A stretch of 6,374 nt of DNA. Source: Stagnihabitans sp043721775. GTDB lineage: Bacteria > Pseudomonadota > Alphaproteobacteria > Rhodobacterales > Rhodobacteraceae. Where the stretch lies: the NCBI GenBank assembly GCA_043721775.1, contig JAYSQA010000209.1, positions 1-6,374 on the forward strand. Direction: 5' to 3'. A program made the position numbers and the translations under genes. Position 1 is the first letter of the stretch, and every line of letters starts with the position of its first letter. Positions 1-6,043 of the stretch are shown one piece after another. The notes beneath the pieces are model-generated. The model did not search any database. It worked only from the letters and a program-made list of their open reading frames with translations, and was not told the origin of the DNA.

Positions 1-205
1 GGTCCACACCGTGCGCGGGCGTATCATGCTGGCGGTCGGACGCCGGACGTAATGCGGCCGGTCGCCGCCCACTGCCTTACCCGAACTGGCTGCAACCTCT
101 GGCCGATTATAGGTCACCCATGAAAGCCGGTAAGCTGTGAAAAAAGTTTACAAACTGTGTGCGATGCGTTGAGTTTGACCATCTTGATTCTAAAGGGAGG
201 TCGAA
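1..205. other. Leader region, no confident gene
   Basis: No supportable complete gene is present. Reading from base 2, sixteen codons run open to a TAA at 50-52 (ending ...RIMLAVGRRT), which could be the C-terminus of an upstream + strand gene. The frames from base 1 and base 3 are also open at the left edge, to stops near 121 and 136, so the tail cannot be chosen with confidence. A possible -10-like TATAGG lies at 108-113 without a good -35. An in-frame TAA at 191-193 closes the reading frame of the next gene immediately before its start. Confidence 0.5.
145..156. promoter_or_regulatory. Small inverted repeat upstream of oxidoreductase gene
   Basis: AGTTT-AC-AAACT is an inverted repeat with 5-base arms around a 2-base centre, preceded by a run of six A. 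It lies about 50 bases before the TTG start of the oxidoreductase gene, and its centre contains TTTACA (147-152), a 5/6 match to a -35 box. No convincing -10 follows at 16-18 bases. A third AGTTT half-site occurs at 172-176. It may be an operator for a transcription factor, but so short a dyad can arise by chance. Confidence 0.3.
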
Positions 206-2005
206 TTGCTGGATACCCACGCAAATGATGCGGCAAGTGCTGTTCTGCAGATTTTCGGCGCAGCTTTGTCGCGCGGCGACATCGCTGGGGCCGTGTCGTG
301 TTTTCAGGACGACTGCTATTGGCGCGATCTGGTGACCTTCACCTGGAACCTTCATACCTGCGAGGGCAAGGCGCAGATCGCCGATATGCTGGGCGCGCAA
401 CTTGCAATGGCCGAGCCGGCTGGCTGGAAGATTGCAGACGGTGAAACCGCAACCGAGGACGCGGGCGTCACGACCGCCTGGATCGAGTTCGAAACCGCAG
501 TTGCGCGCGGCATCGGTCTGGTCCGATTGGTAAACGGCAAAATCTGGACCCTGCTGACCACGATGGCCGAATTGAAGGGGCACGAGGAAGGCAAGGGCTT
601 CAACCGGCCAGTCGGGGCAAAGCACGGTGCCGACAAACACCGCCCCACCTGGAAGGAAGGTCGCGAGACCGAGGCGCGCGAACTTGGCTACACCGAACAG
701 CCCTATGTCGTGATCATTGGCGGCGGTCAGGGCGGCATAGCGCTTGGGGCGCGTCTGCGTCAGCTGGGGGTGCCGGCGATCATTCTGGAAAAGAACGACA
801 AGCCCGGTGACAGTTGGCGCAACCGCTACAAGTCGCTGTGTCTGCACGACCCCGTCTGGTACGACCATTTGCCCTACATCAAGTTTCCGGACACCTGGCC
901 GGTTTTTGCGCCCAAGGACAAGATCGGCGACTGGCTTGAGATGTATACCAAGGTGATGGAGCTGAACTACTGGTCCCGTTCCATTTGCAAATCGGCCAGT
1001 TATGACGAGGGCACGGGAGAGTGGACGGTTGTTGTGGACCGTGACGGCGCCGAAGTGACCCTGCGGCCGAAGCAACTGGTGCTGGCGACCGGCATGTCGG
1101 CCAAGCCCAATCTGCCGACTTATCCGGGAATGGACGCGTTCAAGGGCGATCAGCACCATTCGTCCGCGCATCCCGGCCCCGATGCCTGGCGCGGCAAGCG
1201 CGCGGTGGTGATCGGGTCAAACAACTCGGCGCATGATATCTGCGCGGCGCTGTGGGAAAACGATGTGGACGTGACCATGGTGCAGCGGTCATCGACCCAT
1301 ATCGTGCGGTCCGACACCCTGATGGATGTGGGTCTAGGCGGGCTATATTCGGAACAGGCGGTCCAGTCGGGCATGACCACGGAAAAGGCCGACCTGATCT
1401 TTGCAAGCCTGCCGTACAAAATCCTGCCCAGCTTTCAAATTCCGCTTTACGACAAGATGAAGGAAATGGATGCTGACTTCTACGCAGGGCTGGAAAAGGC
1501 CGGGTTCTGGCTTGATTTCGGCACCGACGAGTCCGGGTTGTTCATGAAATACCTGCGGCGGGGGTCGGGATATTATATCGACGTCGGCGCAAGCCAGTTG
1601 ATCAGCGATGGCAAGATAAAGCTGGCGCATGGCAATGTCCGGGAAATCGTTGCGGACGGTGTGATGCTGGAGGATGGCACCCTGTTGACCGCCGATCTGA
1701 TCGTCTATGCCACCGGATACGGGTCGATGAACGGCTGGGCGGCCGACCTGATCGGGCGTGACGTGGCCGACAAGGTGGGCAAGTGTTGGGGGCTGGGGTC
1801 AGATACGCCCAAGGATCCCGGACCATGGGTCGGCGAATTGCGCAACATGTGGAAACCGACGCAGCAAGAGGCGCTGTGGTTTCACGGCGGCAATCTGCAC
1901 CAGTCGCGGCACTATTCGCAGTTCCTGTCGCTGCAACTCAAAGCGCGTATGGAAGGCATTGCCACGCCGGTTTTCGGGCTGCCGCAGACCAGCCACACGA
2001 CTTAG
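206..2005 (+). CDS. NTF2/SnoaL-like domain fused to FAD/NAD(P)-dependent flavin monooxygenase-like oxidoreductase
   Basis: A 599-residue, probably cytosolic oxidoreductase. The start is TTG: GGGAGG (195-200) sits 5 bases upstream and an in-frame TAA at 191-193 rules out a longer product. Residues ~8-125 resemble an NTF2/SnoaL-like cone fold (polyketide-cyclase or DUF4440 type). A linker leads to an FAD-binding Rossmann fold with GGGQGG at 172-177 (GxGxxG), Glu195 at the end of the second strand for the FAD ribose, and GDSWR at 201-205. The monooxygenase-like fingerprint FKGDQHHSSAH spans 312-322, with His322 where FMO/Baeyer-Villiger enzymes have an aromatic residue. A second dinucleotide fold has GSNNSAHD at 337-344, and the C-terminal ATGYG is at 502-506. 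The family is known for NAD(P)H-driven oxygenation of N, S or carbonyl compounds. The substrate is unknown, and a reductase or dehydrogenase activity is possible. It lies 473 bases upstream of the transporter genes and is probably a separate transcript. Confidence 0.87.
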   Translation: MLDTHANDAASAVLQIFGAALSRGDIAGAVSCFQDDCYWRDLVTFTWNLHTCEGKAQIADMLGAQLAMAEPAGWKIADGETATEDAGVTTAWIEFETAVARGIGLVRLVNGKIWTLLTTMAELKGHEEGKGFNRPVGAKHGADKHRPTWKEGRETEARELGYTEQPYVVIIGGGQGGIALGARLRQLGVPAIILEKNDKPGDSWRNRYKSLCLHDPVWYDHLPYIKFPDTWPVFAPKDKIGDWLEMYTKVMELNYWSRSICKSASYDEGTGEWTVVVDRDGAEVTLRPKQLVLATGMSAKPNLPTYPGMDAFKGDQHHSSAHPGPDAWRGKRAVVIGSNNSAHDICAALWENDVDVTMVQRSSTHIVRSDTLMDVGLGGLYSEQAVQSGMTTEKADLIFASLPYKILPSFQIPLYDKMKEMDADFYAGLEKAGFWLDFGTDESGLFMKYLRRGSGYYIDVGASQLISDGKIKLAHGNVREIVADGVMLEDGTLLTADLIVYATGYGSMNGWAADLIGRDVADKVGKCWGLGSDTPKDPGPWVGELRNMWKPTQQEALWFHGGNLHQSRHYSQFLSLQLKARMEGIATPVFGLPQTSHTT

Positions 2006-2032
2006 TTTGTGCAGTGGCAAGGATGACTTTAT

Positions 2033-2055
2033 CCCCGGCTTGTGATGGGCCGGGG
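2033..2055 (+). terminator. GC-rich hairpin after oxidoreductase gene, possible terminator
   Basis: CCCCGGC (2033-2039) and GCCGGGG (2049-2055) form a perfect 7-pair stem around a 9-base loop, beginning 27 bases after the stop codon. No T-run follows (CAGACGC), so it is not a textbook Rho-independent terminator. It may be a 3'-end stabilising hairpin or act with Rho. The position fits the end of the oxidoreductase transcript. Confidence 0.38.
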
Positions 2056-2260
2056 CAGACGCATGTGACAGTCATGCGCATAACGCAGCAGCAGTGTGAT
2101 GCAGAGTCGTCTGCCACCAGGAATGTGACTGATTGTCCCGGGCAACGATGCCGATGCAGGATTTCAGGCGTTTTCACATGGAATATTGCGATCAAAGACC
2201 AGAGGCGGGAAAATTTCTTTCTCGCGCGTGTCCATTAAAAATATGATTATTACCAATATC

Positions 2261-2289
2261 TTGTGATGCGTATTGATCAATGATGTAAA
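2261..2289 (+). promoter_or_regulatory. Candidate sigma-70 promoter for the ABC transporter genes
   Basis: TTGTGA (2261-2266, 4/6 to TTGACA) and TGTAAA (2284-2289, 4/6 to TATAAT) are separated by exactly 17 bases, inside the most AT-rich part of the intergenic region. Transcription would begin near 2296, giving a long leader of about 180 bases before the binding-protein gene. The match is moderate and other -10-like strings exist nearby, so the exact boxes are uncertain. Confidence 0.35.
2272..2281. promoter_or_regulatory. ATTGATCAAT palindrome, candidate operator
   Basis: A perfect 10-base palindrome lies between the candidate -35 and -10 boxes of the transporter promoter, where a bound repressor would block RNA polymerase. 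A second, interleaved inverted repeat pairs CAATA (2254-2258) with TATTG (2271-2275). Substrate-responsive repressors (LacI or GntR type) commonly control such importers, but no regulator gene is in the window, so the binding protein is unknown. Confidence 0.35.
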
Positions 2290-2400
2290 CCCGACCGCCG
2301 ATCAGACCGCGCGCGGCAAAAGATTGTGAGAAAATTATTTGCAGGAAACGCCAACGTTAGATAGTTTCACGCTTACACGCAAGAATCAGCGCCCCGATCT

Positions 2401-2473
2401 GAGGAGGGAGGGGACCTGACAACGCGCCAAGGAGGATAGGGGAGCGGGCTTGTCTGCTGCCCGAAGAGGGAGG
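2401..2473 (+). promoter_or_regulatory. Purine-rich leader with three Shine-Dalgarno-like blocks
   Basis: Three G/A-rich blocks match the anti-Shine-Dalgarno: GAGGAGGGAGGGG (2401-2413), AAGGAGGATAGGGGAG (2429-2444) and GAGGGAGG (2466-2473). Only the last is correctly placed, 5 bases before the ATG at 2479. The first two have no suitable start codon downstream that opens a meaningful frame. Between the second and third block, CGGGC (2445-2449) and GCCCG (2459-2463) can form a 5-pair hairpin with a 9-base loop, ending just before the true ribosome site. The extra sites may act as ribosome standby sites; this is inferred. Confidence 0.4.
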
Positions 2474-2478
2474 AATTC

Positions 2479-4005
2479 ATGTTCTACACGCCAAAAAAGG
2501 CGATACATTCCCGTATCAGCCGCCGCAAATTTCTTGAACTCGGGGGCGCAGGCGCATCCATGCTGGGGACAGGGTCTCTGGCCATCGGCCTGAACTCCAC
2601 CATCATGGCGTCGCGCGTGTCCGCGCAGTCGTCAGATGACGCCAAATGGAAACAGTTCGCCGGATCAAAGCTGGTGTTCTTGTCAGAAAACACACCGCCA
2701 TCTTTTGCAATCCGCGAAAAACTGACGGCGTTCTTTGACCTGACGGGGATCACGGTCGAGATTCTGACCGATGATCTGCCAGTTGTTCAGCAAAAGGCCG
2801 GCATCGATTTGCGCTCGGGCACGGCGGATTATGTGCTGCAGTATTCGCAAGACAAGGTCATCGGAGCGCCATTTGCGGATTTCTACGCCGACATGACGCC
2901 GATGTTCGGGGATGAGACACTGCCGCAAGACCCCGAAGGCTATGGCGACGACGTGTGGTTCGACAACTTCCTGACCGCCTGTGGCCGGTTCTATGACGGC
3001 AGCCGTGTGATGGCATTGCCCTATGACGCAGCGATTGCCTGCACTTTCTATCGCAAGGACATATTCGAAGCGAATACCAAGGACTTCGAGGCCGAATACG
3101 GCTATCGTCTGGAATATACCAACGACACGACATGGCAGAATGTCCTCGATTTTGCGACCTTCTTCAAAAAGGCCAAAGAGGCTGGCAAGGACGTGCCTTA
3201 TGGCTATGCCCAGCATCAGGGGTCGTTTGCATGGACCACGCAGCTGGATATCCAGCGCATGTGCTTTGCCAACGGACGCTGGATCGACTATGCAATTGAC
3301 GACAAGCTGGGATCGAAAACCCCCGGTGCGACCAATTGGGGCGACGAGCAATCGGTGTTGATCCTTGAAAAGTTCAAGGCACTGGCCGACGTATCGCACC
3401 CTGACAACCTGGCGAACGGAACGCTGGAGCTGAATACCGTCTATCAGTCTGGCAACATCGCCATGCAGGTGCAATACCACGAATTTGCGGCTTCGATCGA
3501 AGATGAGGGCACGTCTCTGGCTGCCGGTGGCAAAACCGGATACGCGCCCTGCCCCAAAGGCGCGCCAGAGTGGATCAAGAACGGCGGCGAGGCTGTCAAC
3601 GGCACGAATTGCGGCATCGGCGGGATTTCGATCAGCGCAAATGCCAGCGAGGAATTGCAGCGCGCGGCCTATATCTTTGCGCAGTGGTCAACCTCGGCTG
3701 ACAACCAGTACGAAGTTCTGAAAGGCCTTGGCGGCACCCCGACCCGCAAGTCGGTGCTGGCACGCGAAGACGTCATCGCCGCCGGTCAACGCCCAAGCAG
3801 CATGCCGAACGCCCTGACCTTTGAGCCGGTCTATAACTTTGGCATCAAGGATCCGAATTTTGTGCTTGGTCCGAAGATTCCAAAGGCGAACGAGTATCAC
3901 TCGATCATCGCATCCACGACGCAGCGTATGCTGTCGGGCGAACTGGATGCGGCGGCGACGGGTGCAGAGTTGAAGGCGCAGCTTGACGAGTTGAACGCCG
4001 GCTGA
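2479..4005 (+). CDS. Extracellular solute-binding protein of a CUT1-type ABC importer, Tat-exported
   Basis: A 508-residue periplasmic binding protein that captures the substrate and delivers it to the two permeases encoded downstream. The N-terminus is a twin-arginine signal: SRRKFLEL at 14-21, then a weakly hydrophobic Gly/Ala/Leu stretch to about 38, with a likely signal peptidase site after VSA (47-49). There is no lipobox Cys, so it should be soluble. The mature part begins with KLVFLSENTPPS, as in family-1 (MalE-like) binding proteins, and contains FADFYADMTP (133-142) and the late SADNQYEVLKGLGG (407-420), which resembles the conserved C-terminal lobe of sugar-binding proteins. At about 460 mature residues it is longer than the usual ~390-400 for MalE-like proteins. 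The ATG follows GAGGGAGG by 5 bases. A strong hairpin follows the stop, consistent with higher expression than the permeases. The ligand cannot be assigned; Tat export suggests folding before export. Confidence 0.9.
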   Translation: MFYTPKKAIHSRISRRKFLELGGAGASMLGTGSLAIGLNSTIMASRVSAQSSDDAKWKQFAGSKLVFLSENTPPSFAIREKLTAFFDLTGITVEILTDDLPVVQQKAGIDLRSGTADYVLQYSQDKVIGAPFADFYADMTPMFGDETLPQDPEGYGDDVWFDNFLTACGRFYDGSRVMALPYDAAIACTFYRKDIFEANTKDFEAEYGYRLEYTNDTTWQNVLDFATFFKKAKEAGKDVPYGYAQHQGSFAWTTQLDIQRMCFANGRWIDYAIDDKLGSKTPGATNWGDEQSVLILEKFKALADVSHPDNLANGTLELNTVYQSGNIAMQVQYHEFAASIEDEGTSLAAGGKTGYAPCPKGAPEWIKNGGEAVNGTNCGIGGISISANASEELQRAAYIFAQWSTSADNQYEVLKGLGGTPTRKSVLAREDVIAAGQRPSSMPNALTFEPVYNFGIKDPNFVLGPKIPKANEYHSIIASTTQRMLSGELDAAATGAELKAQLDELNAG

Positions 4006-4020
4006 CGCCATCACCAACAG

Positions 4021-4051
4021 GATCGCCGCTGCATGCGTTGCGGCGGCGATC
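4021..4051 (+). promoter_or_regulatory. Strong intercistronic hairpin between binding-protein and permease genes
   Basis: The arms 4021-4033 and 4039-4051 pair over 13 positions (12 Watson-Crick plus one G-U in RNA), closing a 5-base loop TGCGT. The outer nine pairs, GATCGCCGC with GCGGCGATC, are perfect. No T-run follows, so it is probably not a complete terminator. In MalE-type operons, hairpins at this place protect the upstream message from 3' decay or cause partial termination, giving excess binding protein over membrane components. The same role is inferred here. Confidence 0.7.
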
Positions 4052-4120
4052 AATCCGTTTCGCTGACACCCTGAATCAGATGCGTCTTTGCTATGGCGGG
4101 TCGTAAAGATGAGGCCGACC

Positions 4121-5116
4121 ATGTCCCAAACCTTGTCCCTTGCGGGAAATGCCGACGACGTGACAGACCGCTTTCGCGCCCGAAAGGTTTCTGCCGAAGT
4201 CGAGGCGCGTCCGCTGACGGCAGAACTTCCGGTCCCCAGATTGTTCAACGCCGCAGCGCGAAAAGCCTATTACTTTTATCTGATGGCCCCGGCGATTGCG
4301 TTGCTGGCGTTCATCTCGCTGTATCCGTTCTTCTGGCTTATCGTCATGGCGTTCCAGAAGGGTGATATGGGCCCGGTCGAATGGGTCGGGTTCAAGAATT
4401 TCACCGATCTTGCCAGTGACGGGCGGTTCCTGTCTGGCTGGATTCTGCTGTTCAAGTACAGCGCGATGTGCCTGTTTTTGCAGGTGGGTATCGGGCTGCT
4501 GCTGGCGCTGATCGTCAACGGATCGCGCTACGAGAAAGTTTTGGTCACCGCCCTGCTGATGCCGATGATGATGGCCCCGGCCGTCGCGGGCCTGTTGTGG
4601 CTGTTTCTCTACAACGGTACGTTTGGCTGGTATCACTGGATATTCCAAAGTCTGGGGATTCTGGGGTCCGGCTCGATCCTGTCCAGTACCCAGACGGCGA
4701 TGTATGCGCTGGTGCTGGTCGATGTCTGGCAATGGACGCCGTTGATCACCCTGATTGCGCTGGCGGGCCTGAAACGTGTGCCCCGCGACCAGATGGAGGC
4801 TAACATGGTCGATGGCGCGTCGCCTGCGCGCAACTTCTTCGCCATCGTGATGCCAAATCTTTATCCGGTCCTGCTGATTGCGGTGCTGTTGCGGTTCATG
4901 GATAACTTCCGGTTCATCGACCACATCTTGGTATTGACCGGCGGCGGTCCTGCCAACTCGACCAAGATCCTGCCGGTCTACCTGTTCGAGGTGGCGTTCA
5001 AGTTCTTCGACCTCGGGCGCGGGGCCGCGATTGCACTGGTGCTGTTGGTGGTCACGATCATCCTTGGCAAAATTCTGGTCGGCGTATTCGACCGACCCAC
5101 TACAGGAGGGCGTTAA
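4121..5116 (+). CDS. ABC transporter permease, MalF-like (CUT1 family)
   Basis: A 331-residue inner-membrane subunit that forms half of the translocation channel. I prefer the ATG at 4121 (MSQTLSL...) because GAGG (4111-4114) lies 6 bases upstream; ATG 4109 and TTG 4088 are in-frame alternatives without a better ribosome site. About 48 hydrophilic residues precede the first membrane helix. Predicted helices lie near 53-78, 106-134, 139-164, 193-217, 247-270 and 300-323, the six usual for this class. The EAA loop that docks on the ATPase is at 226-249 (EANMVDGAS...IVMPNLYP), with Asn in place of the second Ala. LTGGGP at 272-277 is characteristic of MalF-type partners. It follows the binding-protein gene by 115 bases and precedes the second permease by 3 bases, so the two permeases are surely co-transcribed. 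Confidence 0.93.
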   Translation: MSQTLSLAGNADDVTDRFRARKVSAEVEARPLTAELPVPRLFNAAARKAYYFYLMAPAIALLAFISLYPFFWLIVMAFQKGDMGPVEWVGFKNFTDLASDGRFLSGWILLFKYSAMCLFLQVGIGLLLALIVNGSRYEKVLVTALLMPMMMAPAVAGLLWLFLYNGTFGWYHWIFQSLGILGSGSILSSTQTAMYALVLVDVWQWTPLITLIALAGLKRVPRDQMEANMVDGASPARNFFAIVMPNLYPVLLIAVLLRFMDNFRFIDHILVLTGGGPANSTKILPVYLFEVAFKFFDLGRGAAIALVLLVVTIILGKILVGVFDRPTTGGR

Positions 5117-5119
5117 CCG

Positions 5120-5998
5120 ATGGCTTCGCATGACGTCGTGCACTATGCCACCCCGCTGCAGCGCGTGCTTAAGGTCGCGGGCGTGGTCTTTGTCGTCTTC
5201 TATCTGATCTGGACGCTGCTGCCGTTCGTCGTCATGTTTGTGTCGTCCTTCAAGGACCTGCTGGAAGCGTTTAAGCTGCCAGAGGTGGGCGACTGGCTGG
5301 GCACCGGTGTATTCTTTGACTTCACGCCGACCTTCAAACACTATGAGACGCTGTTCCAGCAGAACAATTTTGGCCGTTACATCGCGAACAGCCTGATTGC
5401 GGCGGGCGGGTCGGCGGTCATTTCGGTGATCTTCGGGTCGCTGGCCGCTTATTCGCTAAGCCGGGTGGATTTTCGCGGCAAATCGGATTTGTTTTTCTGG
5501 ATCATCTCAACCCGGATGGCACCGGTGGTGGCGGTCATGGTGCCGCTGTTCGCGATCTTCCGGTCGCTGGATCTGGTCGGCACTCTGCCCGGGCTGATCC
5601 TGGCCTACACCACCTTCAATTTGCCTTTCGCGATCTGGATCCTCAAGGGCTTTTTCGACAATGTGCCTTACGGCATCGAAGAGGCGCAGATGGTCGATGG
5701 TGCCACACGGTTTCAGGCATTCCGGTCCATCCTGCCGCTGGTAGCGCCGGGGATCGGTGCGTTCATCGTGCTCTGCGTGTTGTTTGCATGGAATGATTTC
5801 CTGTTCGCGGCAATCATCGGGTCGGGCGGTGCCAAGACCTTGCCCGTCGCCACCCGCGAACTGGTGCAGCCGCAGAATATCCAGTGGGGCGCGATCATGG
5901 CCGCGGGCGTTGTAACGACTGCGCCGATGATGCTGCTGGGACTGGTGATACGAAAATATCTGGTGACCGGCCTGACCATGGGCGCTGTTAAGGAATGA
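5120..5998 (+). CDS. ABC transporter permease, MalG-like (CUT1 family)
   Basis: A 292-residue inner-membrane subunit that pairs with the preceding permease to form the channel. ATG 5120 begins 3 bases after the previous stop, with its ribosome site AGGAGGG (5104-5110) inside the end of the upstream gene. Predicted helices lie near 17-43, 86-112, 122-148, 153-176, 211-233 and 258-278. The EAA loop is close to consensus: EEAQMVDGATRFQAFRSILP at 187-206, which docks on the ATPase. The C-terminus, YLVTGLTMGAVKE, is the typical MalG-class ending (KYLVxGLTxGAVK). Length is normal for the family (about 275-300). Family features are seen directly; the transported compound is not identifiable. Confidence 0.95.
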   Translation: MASHDVVHYATPLQRVLKVAGVVFVVFYLIWTLLPFVVMFVSSFKDLLEAFKLPEVGDWLGTGVFFDFTPTFKHYETLFQQNNFGRYIANSLIAAGGSAVISVIFGSLAAYSLSRVDFRGKSDLFFWIISTRMAPVVAVMVPLFAIFRSLDLVGTLPGLILAYTTFNLPFAIWILKGFFDNVPYGIEEAQMVDGATRFQAFRSILPLVAPGIGAFIVLCVLFAWNDFLFAAIIGSGGAKTLPVATRELVQPQNIQWGAIMAAGVVTTAPMMLLGLVIRKYLVTGLTMGAVKE

Positions 5999-6006
5999 TT
6001 GGTGCC

Positions 6007-6031
6007 GGGCCATGCCCGCATCTTGCAAGAT
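6007..6031. promoter_or_regulatory. Short hairpin and 12-base palindrome before the ATPase gene
   Basis: The 45-base gap between permease 2 and the ATPase holds GGGC-CAT-GCCC (6007-6017), a 4-pair stem with a 3-base loop, and the perfect palindrome ATCTTGCAAGAT (6020-6031), which directly abuts the ribosome site AGGGAG (6032-6037). As RNA, the palindrome could fold as a small 4-pair hairpin; as DNA it could be a protein site. Its contact with the ribosome site suggests an effect on ATPase translation, but this is inferred from position only. Confidence 0.4.
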
Positions 6032-6043
6032 AGGGAGAAGGTC

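Larger units (their letters stand above)
2041..2329 (+). repeat. Dispersed TGTGA / TGTGATG words
   Basis: TGTGA occurs six times on the + strand, starting at 2041, 2064, 2095, 2124, 2262 and 2325. Its complement TCACA is at 2174-2178. Three copies extend to TGTGATG (2041, 2095, 2262), two of them to TGTGATGC. TGTGA is the half-site of CRP-type regulators, but no copy has TCACA at the 6-base spacing of a full CRP site. They may be half-sites of another regulator or chance repeats. Another TGTGA lies at 136-140, upstream of the oxidoreductase gene. Confidence 0.35.
2006..2478. other. 473-base intergenic region with regulatory-looking content and no gene
   Basis: No reading frame here has both a ribosome site and protein-like sequence; the longest open frame is an out-of-frame extension from inside the oxidoreductase gene. 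The stretch holds, in order: a GC-rich hairpin, a TGACAGTCA palindrome (2066-2074), repeated TGTGA words, an AT-rich island (about 2206-2290) with a candidate promoter and an ATTGATCAAT palindrome, and a purine-rich leader (2400-2475). The drop in G+C compared with the flanking genes is typical of a promoter region. Confidence 0.7.

Noticed and set aside
2..52. Possible C-terminus of an upstream gene (sixteen codons to TAA)
   Set aside because: It is too short to tell from chance, and all three + frames are open at the left edge; recorded only within the leader entry.
107..1171. 354-residue open frame on the - strand
   Set aside because: It is antisense to the oxidoreductase gene, whose frame shows clear FAD and NADP motifs; the - strand product has no recognisable domain.
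2041..2178. Classical CRP site
   Set aside because: TGTGA words are abundant, but none pairs with TCACA at the 6-base spacing; the single TCACA (2174-2178) is 45 bases from the nearest upstream TGTGA.
1783..2238. 151-residue + strand open frame running from the oxidoreductase gene into the intergenic region
   Set aside because: Most of it is a shifted reading of the oxidoreductase 3' end, there is no ribosome site, and the part past 2005 is not protein-like.
2683..3480. 265-residue open frame on the - strand
   Set aside because: It is antisense to the binding-protein gene, with low-complexity basic composition and no family features.
4088..4120. TTG start at 4088 for permease 1
   Set aside because: There is no ribosome site at a proper distance, whereas ATG 4121 has GAGG 6 bases upstream; the longer form would add only 11 residues.
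4091..5341. 416-residue open frame on the - strand
   Set aside because: It lies antisense to both permease genes, is abnormally rich in Gln, His, Asp and Arg, and has no motif. This is the usual mirror of hydrophobic, GC-rich coding sequence.
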